Shown: positions 45,356-56,035 of the stretch, one piece after another
How positions within the stretch are numbered: the stretch's first letter is position 1
Layout of the letters: every line of letters starts with the position of its first letter
Notes under the pieces: generated by a model
The model's database searches: none
The model's input: the letters and a program-made list of their open reading frames with translations, nothing else
Told to the model about the DNA's origin: nothing
Made by a program: the position numbers and the translations under genes
Assembly: GCA_024364735.1 (NCBI GenBank)
Contig: JAGFNQ010000967.1
Location: 184,849 to 248,848, forward strand
Direction: 5' to 3'
Length of the DNA stretch: 64,000 bases
Source: Boesenbergia rotunda
Lineage: Eukaryota > Streptophyta > Magnoliopsida > Zingiberales > Zingiberaceae

Positions 45356-46047
45356 TTTATTATATATATATATATAATGAGAGAGAGAAAAAGGATTGCT
45401 TTGCTATGGACGGTTCACCATGCACTTGCCCATGCACGACGTGACTTGAGACACCTCCAATGTAATTAGAGGCATCTCAAGTGAGTTTTTTTTTAAAATA
45501 AAACAAGCTGAGGTGGGAGGCGCCTCGATTTGTTAATTTTGTTTTAAATTAACTTTTTTTTCTCTTAGTAATCCTAAATACATGCAATATACTCCGTCAG
45601 TATCTAAAATTTTTTATCTTGAATACTATAACCCAAGAGAAAAGACATAACCTAGACGAAAAATTTTATTGGCTTAAACTCACTATAACTCAATCCCTAA
45701 ATTCTAAAATCTTAAATGCTAAATACTTATCATATATCCCGTGAGTATCTAAATTTTTTTTATTTTGAACACTATAATCCAAAAAGGAAGATTGAAATCT
45801 AGAAGAAAAATCTTATTAACTTAAACCTACTATAACCCAATTCCTAAATTTTAAAATATTAAATTCTAAGTACATATACTACACCAACAAAAAATAGAAA
45901 ATAAAAAAAATAAAATACAGCTACTGTAATGAAATAAGAAAAGAGGGAAGGCGCCTTTATTACAATTGGAGATGCTTCATAGCTTAAAAATTGAAAAATT
46001 AAAAGACCCGAGGCATCTTCCATGCAATGGAAGACATCTCGAGTCCG
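45356..46047. repeat. AT-rich region with a direct duplication of about 146 bp
   Basis: A (TA)n tract lies at 45360-45377. The block CTAAATAC(A/T)T...ACTATAACCCAA...CTAAATTCTAAAAT occurs at 45573-45718 and again, diverged, at 45719-45868, with a third partial start after it. No ORF. Confidence 0.6.
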
Positions 46048-46224
46048 GCACGTATGGGTAAATCGGGAAGTGCTCACGGTAGGCGGTTCAAAAGCACAGC
46101 GTCCTAGGGTTCGCACCCCATTTGAAAGAAAAATTCTTATAAAATACGTCATAGCTAGGGATCGAACCGCAGATATCTGGGATGATAACTAGTCGCCCTT
46201 CCGCTGTACCATAGCCCCAGGGGC
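46048..46224 (-). mobile_element. tRNA-derived SINE, family 1, minus-strand copy
   Basis: Read on the minus strand the copy has an A-box-like GGTACAGCGGAAGGGCG, a B-box CGGTTCGATCCCTAG, then the body ...ATTTTATAAG...GGGTGCGAACCCTAGGACGCTG...GAGCACTTCCCGATTTACCC. The same body is seen in the plus-strand copies at 46436 and 46696. The 3' part ending AAAAACCTCGTTAATC is missing here. Confidence 0.65.
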
Positions 46225-46430
46225 AGCGGAAAGGCTGATGGTTAATGCGTGGATGTTGCCAACATGATATCTGAGGGTCAAAACCTGGCAAAGCCAATGT
46301 GCCCGTCATCCCCACGCACTAGCCATAGTATCCGGGCTAGTAACCCATGTGATTTACCTCCTCCGTGTTGGCCCTGGGACAGGTTGGCGGGGGTGATGGA
46401 GGCGAGCGAATTACTTTTGCCACCTTGATC
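46225..46430 (+). mobile_element. tRNA-derived SINE, family 2
   Basis: The block has an A-box-like TGATGGTTAATGCGTGGATG, a B-box-like GAGGGTCAAAACCTGG, then CCCGTCATCCCCACGCAC...ATGTGATTTACCTCCTCCGTG, ending ...GCGAGCGAATTACTTTTGCCACC. The body wording (GTGATTTACCTCC, GGCCCTGGGACAGG) resembles the SINE candidate at 59113. No target duplication is visible because it directly abuts family-1 copies. Confidence 0.5.
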
Positions 46431-46435
46431 ATAGG

Positions 46436-46688
46436 TTTTGAGCCCCCGGGGTTATGGTGCAGTGGAAGGGCGACTAGTTATCATCTCAAGCATCCGCGGT
46501 CGATCCCCAACTATGACGTATTTTGTAGGTTTTTTCCTCCAAATGAGGGACGAACCCTGAGACGCTGGATTTCTGGACCGTCCACCGCGAGCACTTCCCA
46601 ATTTACCTCAGCGGCCGGTGAAAAACTTCCGTGGGGCAGAGTCGGTCGCCTGAGGTTAGAAAAACCTAGTTAATCATTTTTTTTATCA
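46436..46688 (+). mobile_element. tRNA-derived SINE, family 1, copy B
   Basis: The order is an A-box-like GGTGCAGTGGAAGGGCG, a B-box-like GGTCGATCCCC, TTTTTTCCTCCAAATG, GACGCTGGATTTCTGGACCGTCC, GGCCGGTGAAAAACTTCCGTGGGG, GAGGTTAGAAAAACCTAGTTAATCA and a T-rich 3' end. The short length, pol III head and T-rich tail fit a SINE. Confidence 0.7.
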
Positions 46689-46695
46689 TGGGTTA

Positions 46696-46996
46696 CGAGG
46701 CTCCCGGGACTATGGTGTAGTAGAAGGGCGATTAGTTATCATCCCAGACATCCACGGTTCGATCCCTACCTACGTCGTATTTTGCAGATATTTTTTTTTC
46801 AAATGGGACGCGAAACCTCGGACGCTGACTTCTGGACCGCCCGTCGCGAGTACTTCCCGATTTACCCTAACGGCCGGTGGAAAACTTCCGTGGGACTGAG
46901 CCGGCCGCCCGAGGTTAAAAAAACCTCGTTAATCATGAAATTTCCGTGAAACTGAGTCGGTCATCCGAGATTGAAAAAACTTCCTTAATTGTTAAT
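46696..46996 (+). mobile_element. tRNA-derived SINE, family 1, copy C with duplicated tail
   Basis: It has the same layout as copy B, with a B-box CGGTTCGATCCCTACC at about 46756. The 3' part (TTCCGTG...GAGTCGGTC..CGAGATTGAAAAAAC) is repeated once more at 46937-46980 with its TTAATCATGGGTT end. The two plus copies are only 8 bp apart. Confidence 0.68.
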
Positions 46997-47387
46997 CATG
47001 GGTTTTAATGTTTTGATGCCCCCATGGCATAACTAAGATGATCAAATTTCGATAAAAAGCATGGATATATCCTTTCCGTAGGGACCGTTAATAATAGATT
47101 TATCTCTTTATCGATGATATAAGGCCGATCAGGTAGGATATCTGATATTAACATATGATTTTTTTATCACGTTGATCATGAGTGTTGATACCTTTCATCC
47201 TTTAGTGATTAGTTTGGCATCAAATCCAGATGCAAAATGTCCGTGTGGATCGCACACGGGGAACCCAATCCCATACTGGCATCGTACGTGCTCCACGAAC
47301 CCAACGCCTCTGTCACCACTTTATCCCGCGCCCAACCTTCCTCTCTCCGCCCCAGTTCTCACCCGGCGCCCTACAACAAAATACTAA
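46997..47387. other. Intergenic, no gene seen
   Basis: Mixed-composition DNA. The short open frame at 47172-47387 is not supported by any motif. It ends at TAA (47385-47387), the left flank of the MITE candidate. Confidence 0.5.
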
Positions 47388-48186
47388 GGACATCTTTAAT
47401 GATTAAATTTTTATAATTTTTTAATAATTTTCAATATATTATATACATCTCATATAAAAATATAAAAAATTATTAGGAAGTATCAAATGATTAAAATTAT
47501 TTTTACAAAATTTTTAATTTTAAATATGTCACATCAACGCCACATCACAAACATAAAAACTTATTTTTTTAATTTCTAAGAATTAAAATTATCATTTAAT
47601 ATTTTTATATAATTTGCATTTAATAATTTAAATAATTATACTTTTTAATTTATTTTATTTATATTTTTAATTAATAAAGTAATTAACATATAATTTTTAT
47701 TTTAATTTAATTTATAATTTTCATTTAATATTTTAAATAATTATGATGTTTAATTTAATTTATTTATAAATTTTAATCAATATTATTTTTAATTTATTTT
47801 ATTTTATAATTTTATTTAATATTTAATTAACTTATATATTTTAATTTAATTATAATCATTTATATATTTTTATTTTATCAAATATATTTATTTTTATAAA
47901 ATTAAATATAATTTTAATCATCATTATTTAATCATGAAATAAAATATTATAATTAATTTTTTAAATTAATTTTTTAATTATTTAAAAAAATCAAACATAC
48001 AAGATTATTACATCATTTATTATAAGCTCTACATTAAAAAAACAATGTTTACTTTTGAACTACAAATTCTAAACCTCATATTCATAATAATCTTTTGAAT
48101 TAAAAATCTCAGATTTACAATGATTTAAATTTTTATTTAACTTTTTTTTAACATATCTCTTTTAAAATTGTATGTTGCAGATGCCC
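47388..48186. mobile_element. AT-rich MITE candidate (PIF/Harbinger/Tourist-like)
   Basis: The left end GGACATCTTTAATG and right end TATGTTGCAGATGCCC form an imperfect terminal inverted repeat (GGRCATCT at the tips). Both sides are flanked by TAA (47385-47387 and 48187-48189), the three-base duplication of PIF/Harbinger elements. The interior is very AT-rich with no ORF. The repeats are short and imperfect, so a chance match is possible. Confidence 0.4.
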
Positions 48187-48939
48187 TAACTTTTACCACT
48201 CGATTCGGCGTATCCAAGTTAATCCGTCGCCGTACAAAAATTTAACATTTTTATTTCCATGCTCGGCGGGTAATGATGGGATTCGCGGGGAGAGTGGTCA
48301 GCGGCACGTGAAGGGACATGAAACATGCCACAAAAAGGGTTACGAGGTGGAGCCGAATTTCGAACAAGGACGACGAACGGGCGCACCTGCACAACGTTTA
48401 AGACGTGTGCAGCCGCTTCGTCCGCTTTCGCGCCCCTCCACCGGCCAAGTGCTAAACAATTCAAATTCTCGAATAATTTACATGACGGCGGGACCCGGAA
48501 AAGGAAAGTAATTGACTCGCCGTTTTTGCTGCAAAATAATTGGTCTTCGACTTGTATTTTAAACGTGGCATTGGTTAGCCCCGTAGATTCTATCAAACAT
48601 CAAACAGCAAAATTTCTATAAAAAAAAGGGGACAAAATCTGCAAGTTACTTGTCTACCAAGAAGGTGTTGGCGAATAATACAACCGGAGCGCTCCATCGC
48701 TGACTTGGCATTCGTCGCCCGGCATGCGACGTGAGCGCCTCACTAGATTCCAAGTCCAACCAACATGGATTTGGACGAATCCACGTCGTCCTCATCCACG
48801 AAGTGTCCGCGAAACCATTTCGATCGAGATTTTCCATGGCACTTTCGCGCCTTCTTCTTTCTCTTTATGTTATAATTAACTTCCGTCAGCTCGATCGAGC
48901 AGGATCTGACATTAGAAGAGAGGGCTGATTAGTTGATTG
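48187..48939 (+). promoter_or_regulatory. Upstream region of the small gene at 48940
   Basis: A G-box-like CACGTG lies at about 48304-48309, and TATAATTAAC occurs near 48871, about 70 bp before the start codon. GC content is higher than in the neighbouring AT-rich element. Short open frames here have no recognisable motifs. Promoter role is inferred from position only. Confidence 0.35.
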
Positions 48940-49461
48940 ATGGGGCGGCCGACGAACAGCGATGAGCAGGGAGGACGGTGCCGGCGCCACCCGAGGCACC
49001 GGCAGGCCACCGGAGTCTGCCCCTATTGCCTCCGGGAGTGCCTCTCCCGCCTAATTTCCCACCACCAGTACTACTCATCTGCCACCGCTTACCTCTCCTC
49101 CTCCGCCTCGCCTTGCTCCTCCTCTGATGACTCGGATGTCTCTTCCTCGGAGGATTCCTCCCCCCTGCACCGCCATGGCCTGAAGAGTACCGCCGTGGCC
49201 TCCCTTCTTCTCCAGCAAGAGATTCGGGCGGCGCGGGGCGGCCTGACCGAGAACCGGTCCATGGTTTTCCTCTCTGCCGGCGGAGTGAAGGAAAAGGAGG
49301 AAATCAAGGAAACGAGGAAGAAAGAGAAGGGCTGGTGGAAGGTGATGAGTGGTTCGAAGAGGTCGAGGACGAACAAGGAGGAGGGACGTGGCGGAGCTAA
49401 TTTGATGCATTCACAGACCTTCAAAGAGAAGCATTCAGCCAAGTGGGTCTTGTTTGCTTAA
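48940..49461 (+). CDS. Small uncharacterised plant protein with CRRHP/GVCPYCLRE motif
   Basis: A single exon of 173 codons. I choose ATG 48940 (MGRPTNSDEQGG); the preceding TTG would add one residue only. Near the N-terminus is GGRCRRHPRHRQATGVCPYCLRECLSRL, a Cys/His-containing motif also found at the start of plant DUF740/OCTOPUS-like proteins and of many short plant proteins of unknown function. Its four metal-ligand-type residues (C, H, C, C) are intact. Then come a Ser-rich acidic tract (residues about 50-75), a Leu/Gln helix (SLLLQQEIRAARGG), a Lys/Glu-rich stretch and the C-terminal SAKWVLFA. There is no signal peptide or membrane segment. OCTOPUS-like relatives are peripheral membrane or polarity proteins, but this protein is far shorter, so no function is assigned. 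It is the best candidate for a living host gene in the window. Confidence 0.75.
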   Translation: MGRPTNSDEQGGRCRRHPRHRQATGVCPYCLRECLSRLISHHQYYSSATAYLSSSASPCSSSDDSDVSSSEDSSPLHRHGLKSTAVASLLLQQEIRAARGGLTENRSMVFLSAGGVKEKEEIKETRKKEKGWWKVMSGSKRSRTNKEEGRGGANLMHSQTFKEKHSAKWVLFA

Positions 49462-49733
49462 TTAACTAACAAATGAATTAAAACTCTACTCAACACTCGT
49501 TCTTTGTTTCTTTGTTTCGAATTTAATTATCTAGCTCGGGAGCTTTTTCAACTCGATCGATCGTTGCGCGTTTCAGCCCGAAAGGTTGTACCTGTTTCTG
49601 TTTCTTTCCTTCACTTATGCAGAGGATGAGGAATGAAACATTGATGTACATGAAAGATCATTTTCCTTTCTGTCTAGAATTGCTTTGGATTTGTCCGTGC
49701 CTGGCGACCATGCTATGAACACTGTTGATTTGG
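49462..49733 (+). other. Probable 3' untranslated region and spacer
   Basis: No ORF. AATGAATTAAA at 49470 could serve as a poor polyadenylation signal. Ends at the LTR of the old copia. Confidence 0.35.
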
Positions 49734-50005
49734 TCGAAAGAGTATAAATAAATAAAAAATAATTAATTCGGAATGATTTTATTATGACATCTTATTTATA
49801 CAAATTGTCTAATAAATAATAGAAATATTAAATATGATATAAAATCTCAATAATTATAATTCAGAGTAGTGAATATAATAAATTTTAAAATATTATTATC
49901 GATTTATGTTGATCTTGATTATAATATCAAACATGATAAACATGTCAAATTGATGTCAAATATGATTAATTAAAATCAATTCGAGATTATTATCTATTAT
50001 TGTCA

Positions 50006-50347
50006 TTACCTTCGATAAATTGAACGAGAATACTTGAACGGAAAAGCATTGGAAATATCTAATTGTTGTATCGGCCAATTAAAGTTGACAGCTAAAAATA
50101 GTAACAATCTGATAGTTGTATTTTTGACGACCGAACTAAAAGCATCATTAAAATCATTACTTGATTGTTGAATAAAACCTTTAGCAACAAGGCGAGCTTT
50201 GTAAGGTTCAATGGATCTATCTGTACGATACTTTATTCGGTAAACCAATTTAAAACCAATAACATTCATAGATGGAATACGAAGAACTAAGCTATATGCT
50301 ACATTGTGGAGCACAACATCAAACTCTGTAATATAGCAACACGTCAA
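50006..50347 (-). pseudogene. Old copia RT N-terminal fragment
   Basis: The minus-strand frame carries KLVYRIKYRTDRSIEPYKARLVAKGF (the copia RT start, usually W.F..K....G...R.KARLVAKG), QQSSNDFNDAFSSVVKNTTIRLLL and WPIQQLDISNAF. It ends at about 50010, close to the LTR, so the catalytic half of RT and RNase H are deleted. Several residues differ from consensus, as expected for decay. Confidence 0.8.
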
Positions 50348-51410
50348 TTTGGATCTTTGATTGTTTGTGAAAAGTTAGAAGGTTCAACAAAATTTTAAAA
50401 AGCAATAAGAGCGCGTGGAAGAGGATAGTAGAAATTGATTTACAACAATGTGCATAAATATCACTTAGAGAAACATTCGACAAGGAGTATTATCATCAAA
50501 GCTATTTGGAGATGAGTGATCGGACTAATGAGAATCAAAACTAGAGAGTGGATCACCACTAGCCACCGAGTCTACAGAAATTTGTGAAGATGGAGTAGGA
50601 CTCAAGATGTCATCTCCCTTGTACTTTCAATATGTTCTAATGAAGCGGGACCCAAGATATCATCCCTCCTCGTACTTTCAACATCTCATGATGGAGCAAT
50701 CTGTGGGGAGTCTAGTATATCATTCAGTGATATTAGAAAGGTGCCTTGATTATCGGAAGGAGGATCCGAAGTAGCAATTGCAAATAAAAAAAGAGACTTA
50801 TCAAAAGTAACATATTGAGAAATATATATCCGCTCGGTCGAAATATGGAGGCGACAATACCCATGATGTAAATTACTATAACCAAGGAAAACACATTGTT
50901 AAAAGCGATGGTTTACTTGTAATTAGAGTAAGGTCGTAATCAAGGATAATATACACAATCAAAAATACAAAAAAATGAATAATCTAGAGGACGATTATAA
51001 AGTCTCTCCAAGAGATACTTATTTTGAAGTAGTGGAGTAAGTAAATAATTGATAAGGTAGACTGCAGTTTGGGTGGCGCTATCCCAAAACTTAAGTGGAA
51101 TCGGGCATGATTAAGAAGGGTTAAGGCGGTTTCAATTATATGACGATGTTTTTTAAGTAAATCAATTTTGTCCAGGAGTGTGAGAACAAGAGACTCAATG
51201 AAAGATGTTAGATGAGGTAAGATGACGATAAAATGCTTGATACTCTACTCCCCAATCAAAATAAAGAGAGAGTATTTTATGATCAAAATAATACTCAACG
51301 TACTTTTGAAAACGATAAAAAATATTGAAGAGATCAGATTTTATTTTCATATAAAAAATCCAAGTGAACTTGCTAAGGTTATCAATAAAAATAACATAAT
51401 AAAGAAAACT
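50348..51410 (-). other. Old copia, integrase/RT linker decayed
   Basis: Only weak coding traces remain on the minus strand, such as Ser/Asp-rich linker text and FLGYS-like remnants near 50880. No open frame is supported. Confidence 0.5.
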
Positions 51411-51772
51411 CTATTTAAATAGAATGGGAACAGGATCCCACACATCAGAGTGAATTATTTCTAAAGGAAAACTAGAGGTACGAGTAGAAGACACAAAAGG
51501 TAATTTATTATATTTTACTTTCATGCAAGCTTCATATAAATAAGACACAGACAGATGACCAAGATATGTGTGCCAAGAGAATTTGTCCGTCCATTCCCCA
51601 ACAAATGCTTTGGTAAAGGTGGGTTGAAGATGGTAGAGGTTAGCTATAATGATTTCTCGAAGTAAAATAGTTCGCATTGTGGGATCCTTCATAAGACAAT
51701 GATGAGGATGAAATTCAAAAAACGCATTATTATCAAGAGCAAATTGACGCACGAAAAGCAAATTTTTAATAA
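51411..51772 (-). pseudogene. Old copia GAG-pre-integrase fragment
   Basis: The minus-strand frame reads LFVRQFALDNNAFFEFHPHH, then WHTYLGHLSVSYLYEACMKV (the W H .. L GH motif of GAG-pre-integrase), then SFPLEIIHSDVWDPVP (integrase start). The LINE interrupts it at 51790. Confidence 0.8.
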
Positions 51773-51790
51773 TAGAAGAAACATGAAGAG

Positions 51791-54700
51791 AACTCCGCCT
51801 GTGACGACCTAGTCATGGCCGGTCCCAAGCCCGGATAAAGGAGGAGGGTTGCGTTAGGTTGCCAGCCAGCGTAAAAAACTATGGCAAATACTCAATGAAT
51901 GGATCCATTAAAGTATTATGCTAATGCTAGGATGTTCCCCGGAAGGAACGCGTTGCAGGGTCCGACTGTAACGTCTCGGCAAGGACCGCTACATCTCCAG
52001 AACCCGGGTGTAGTGCTAAATATGCAAGGGTTCGCGTTGCAGGGTCCGACTGTAACGTCTCAGCAAGGACCGCTACATCTCCATGAGAACTTGGGTGTAG
52101 TGTTAAATAGGCAAGAGTTCTCACACCATAGGTGGACTAAGAATAAACATTATAAGAAAAGTAATAGTCTCAGATTTGGAACATGGAATATAGGAACTCT
52201 CACTGGTAAAACAATGGAGGTAGTAGATACAATGATTAGGAGAAAAATTAGTATTTTGTGTGTGCAAGAGACAAAATGGGTAGGTGAGAAGGCAAAAATG
52301 ATAGAGAACTCGGGTTTTAAGTTATGGTATACAGGAAAGAGTAAAACAAGAAATGGAGTGGGTATTTTTGTAGATAGTTCTTTAAAAGATGAAGTTGTTG
52401 GTGTAGTTAGAAAGGGGGATAGAATTATAGCTCTCAAGATAGTAGTGGCGAAAGAAGTTGTGAACGTAATTAGCATATATGCACCTCAAGTAGGATTAGA
52501 TGAAGAAACTAAATCAAGATTTTGGAGCGATTTAGATGAGGTATTACAAAACATTCCGCCAAATGAAATGATTTTAATAGGAGGCGATCTAAATGGACAT
52601 GTCGGAGCGAAAAATGAAGAATATGAGAGAGTACATGGGGGTTATGGGTTTGGAACAAGAAATGAAGAAGGAAAAACTATATTGGATTTTGCGATAGCAT
52701 ATGACCTTATACTAGCTAATACATTTTTTAAGAAAAAAGAAGAACACTTGATCACATTCAAAAGTGGGAATAATAAATCACAAATTGATTATTTTATGGT
52801 TAGGAAGAGAGATAGGAAGATTTGTAAAGATTGTAAGGTTATCCCTGGAGAAAGCTTAACTACCCAACATAGATTAGTAGTGTTAGATATACGCCTTAGT
52901 TATAATATTAATAGAGGAAAAATATACACGACTCCTAGAATTAAGTGGTGGAAGTTAAAGGATGGGAAGCAAAACATATTGAAGGAGAAGGTAGGAATAC
53001 AAGCATTAGATGAAATATATAGCGACTCTAATACGACATGGGATAAGATGGTATCAAAGTTGAAAATAGTAGCTAAGGATGTACTCGGTGAGTCAAAGGG
53101 GCATGCACCACCAAGGAAGGAATCTTGGTGGTGGAATGAGAAAGTACAAGAGAAAGTGAAAGAAAAACGAATAGCTTATAAGGAATTATATATTTGTAAG
53201 AACGAGGAAAACTTAAAAAAATATACAATAGCCAAGAAAGAGGCTAAGAAAGCAGTGAATGAAGTAAAAAATAAAACTTTTGAACGATTATATCAAAATT
53301 TAGATACAAAAGAAGGGGAAAGAGACATTTATAAAATAGCTAAAGCAAGAGAAAGGAAAACAAGAGACCTTAGTCAAATAAGATGTATTAAAGATGAATG
53401 CGATAGAGTACTAGTAAATGATAGCGAAATAAAAGAGCGGTGGAAGATTTACTTTCATCAACTTTTTAATGAAAGTTTAGGGGACCAACTTGACTTAGGC
53501 AATTTAAGTATTTCAAATGAGTATAGAAATTTTAATTTTCATCGGAGAATTCAAACTTCAGAAGTAGAACAAGCTTTGAAAGGGATGCAAAATGGAAAGG
53601 CCGTGGGACCGGATGATATCCCAATCGAGGTATGGAAATGTTTAGGGAAAAAAGGTATTGAATGGCTTACAAAATTATTTAATTTAATATTGAAAACAAA
53701 AAAAATGCCTAATCAATGGAGGGTAAGTAGTCTGGTTCCCTTATATAAGAACAAAGGAGACATATAAAATTGTGCAAACTATAGGGGTATTAAATTAATG
53801 AGTCATACCATGAAACTTTGGGAAAGAGTAATAGAAAAAAGATTGAGGAAGGAGACCACGGTAACCGAAAATCAATTTGGGTTCATGCCTGGAAGGTCGA
53901 CAATAGAAGCTATACATCTTCTTAGGCAATTAATTGAAAAATATCGGGAGCAAAAGAAAGATCTACACATGGTATTTATTGATTTAGAAAAAGCTTATGA
54001 TAGGGTACCAAGAGAAATTATATGGAGAATTCTAGAAAAGAGAGGCATTAGCGTAACATATATTGACCTAATTAAAGATATGTATGAAAATGTAACGACT
54101 AGAGTGAAGACTTCAGGTGGATTGACTGAAGCATTTCCAATAAGGATAGGGTTACATCAAGGATCAGCTTTGAGTCCCTATCTTTTTACACTAATCATGG
54201 ATGAACTCACTAGGCACATTCAAGATACAGTGCCATGGTGCATGTTGTTTGCAGATGATATTGTTTTGATAGATGAGACACGTGAAGGAGTAAATGCTAA
54301 ACTAGAATCTTGGCGGGAAACTCTAGAAGTGAAAGGTTTTAGGCTTAGTAGAGTAAAGACTGAATATATGGAATTTAAGTTTAGCAATGCTAGACGTAGT
54401 GAAACAATTGTTAAGATAGGAGATGATGAGTTGTCTAAAATCGAGAACTTTAAGTATTTAGGATCGTTCTTGCAAAGTGATGGAGGAATTGAGAGAGATG
54501 TCTTACATAGAATACAAGCAGGATGGTTGAAATGGAGATTAGCATCGGGTGTCTTATGTGATCGTAAAGTACCTCTAAAACTTAAAGGGAAGTTCTACAA
54601 AACGGCAGTTAGACCTGCTATGTTATATGGTGCTGAATGTTGGGCTATGACTCGGGCACATGAGCAAAAGATGAAAGTTGCAGAGATGAGGATGTTAAGG

Positions 54701-55048
54701 TGGATGTGTGGACATACGAGGATGGATAGAATAAGGAATGAGAGTATTAGAGAGAAAGTCGGAGTTGCATCTATTGAAGAAAAACTTCGGGAGACACGTT
54801 TGAGATGGTACGGACATGTACTTAGAAGACCAATAAATGCCCCTGTTAGACGATGTGAAACTATGATAAATACGCACATTAAAAGAGGGAGAGGAAGACC
54901 AAAAAAGACTTGGTTGGCAACAATAAAACAAGATAAATTTTATTTAAATCTAGATGATGATATAGTAGGGGATAGAACTCAATGGCGTAAAAGGATCCAT
55001 ATAGCCGACCCCACCTAGTGGGATAAGGCTTTGTTGTTGTTGTTGTTG
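51791..55048 (+). mobile_element. RTE-type LINE, 3.26 kb, with 18-bp target duplication
   Basis: The non-LTR element is flanked by identical 18-bp sequences TAGAAGAAACATGAAGAG at 51773-51790 and 55049-55066, lying in copia DNA. It has a single long ORF with apurinic endonuclease and RT, and its 3' end is a short (TTG)n repeat after a GGATAAGGC stretch, the usual end of plant RTE elements. The 5' leader is only about 108 bp. The perfect duplication and near-intact ORF indicate a recent insertion of what may be a full-length copy. Confidence 0.92.
51899..55018 (+). pseudogene. RTE LINE ORF: endonuclease and reverse transcriptase, one stop codon
   Basis: One frame runs from ATG 51899 to the stop at 55016-55018 and is broken only by TAA at 53765-53767. 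The N-terminus holds an in-frame tandem duplication of 84/87 bp (51950-52033 and 52034-52120). The endonuclease has FGTWNIGTLTGK, ILCVQETKW, NVISIYAPQ, LIGGDLNGHVG, and SQIDYFMV with TTQHRLVVLDI near its end. RT starts KGMQNGKAVGPDDIPIEVWK. The stop codon falls in the KNKGD-I-*-NCANYRGI region, where relatives have a sense codon. RT continues with FGFMPGRSTIEAIHLLRQLIE, FIDLEKAYDRVPR, GLHQGSALSPYLFTLIMD and catalytic FADD (about 54248-54259). The C-terminus has the thumb and GRGRPKKTW near the end. Without that stop it would be a 1039-codon ORF. Confidence 0.92.
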
Positions 55049-55066
55049 TAGAAGAAACATGAAGAG

Positions 55067-55418
55067 TGTTGTGCAAAAAAAAAATTCGACTACATGAGTG
55101 AAAGGATATGTTTCCATAGTGAGCAATTTACAAATTTGAGTCATTAATACCTATTTGTATTATGTCGGATCCATGATAAGGCGAAACTTCTATTAGAATA
55201 TCACATTTCGGTGTAACATGATAAGTAGCTCCAGAATCCGGATGTCAACCTGGGTTCTCAGGAGTCGATGAAACAATATTAGGAGGGATAAAAATTAAAA
55301 ATACTTTGGAATGAGATTACTCAACCGTAAATTGCCTCGACAAATGTGATGGTCGATTTGAAAATGCAAGGTCGCATTGTGAAATAGTTTGTTGTCTTAA
55401 TGTTGTAAGATCATTAGT
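55067..55418 (-). pseudogene. Old copia, protease/gag remnant to the right of the LINE
   Basis: Continuation of the minus-strand copia after the LINE. Traces of the protease region (DSGAT-like text opposite 55215-55245) and gag/linker wording can be made out, but there is no open frame. Confidence 0.5.
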
Positions 55419-56035
55419 TGTTAGGACCAAAAGAAATTTAGATATCTCCACAATGGCATAATATTGTCCACTTTGGGCCTAAGCCCTCATGATTTTGCTC
55501 TTGGGCTCTCCCCAAAAGTTCCTTATAAACCAATGATCTTCCCATGTGTTTCTCAATATGGGACTAAATTTGCACCTTGCAACCTCTAACAAACCCCCCT
55601 CAAACAAAGGACCACATGTTCCCACCACAAACGGAAACACTTTCCGTTTAGATGTCTGATCCACCAGGACTTTCTTTCTGCCTCTTGGTCAACCTGACCT
55701 ACTAGGACCACCTAGCCGCAACTAGAACTGGTCTTCTTTGATCAAGACATGGGAGCCCACATATCCTTTATTTAAGGCTTAACACACATGGTTAGATCTG
55801 GATCGTGAAGAGCAACCTGGCTCTGATACCATTTGTTAGGACCAAAAGGAATTCAGATATCTCCACAATAGCATGATATTTATTGTCCACTTTGGGCCTA
55901 AGCTCTCATGGTTTTGCTCTTGGGCTCTCCCCAAAAGGCCTCATACCAATGGAGATATCATATTCCTTATAAACCAATGATCTTCCCATGTGTTTCTCAA
56001 TGTGGGACTAAGTTTGCACCTTGCAACCTCTAACA
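55419..56035 (-). mobile_element. TRIM (terminal-repeat retrotransposon in miniature), 617 bp
   Basis: Terminal direct repeats lie at 55419-55591 (173 bp) and 55834-56035 (202 bp), each TGTTAGGACCAAAAG...AACCTCTAACA. The right repeat holds 29 extra bases (AAGGCCTCATACCAATGGAG...). The primer site is 55819-55831 (minus strand TGGTATCAGAGCC), and a polypurine tract GAGGGGGGTT lies next to the left repeat, so orientation is minus. There is no coding capacity. The flanking 5-mers TTAGT and CTAAC do not match, so no target duplication is evident. Confidence 0.85.

Noticed and set aside
48219..48596. Minus-strand 125-codon frame upstream of the small gene
   Set aside because: It has no motif, overlaps competing frames on the other strand and is placed in the likely promoter.
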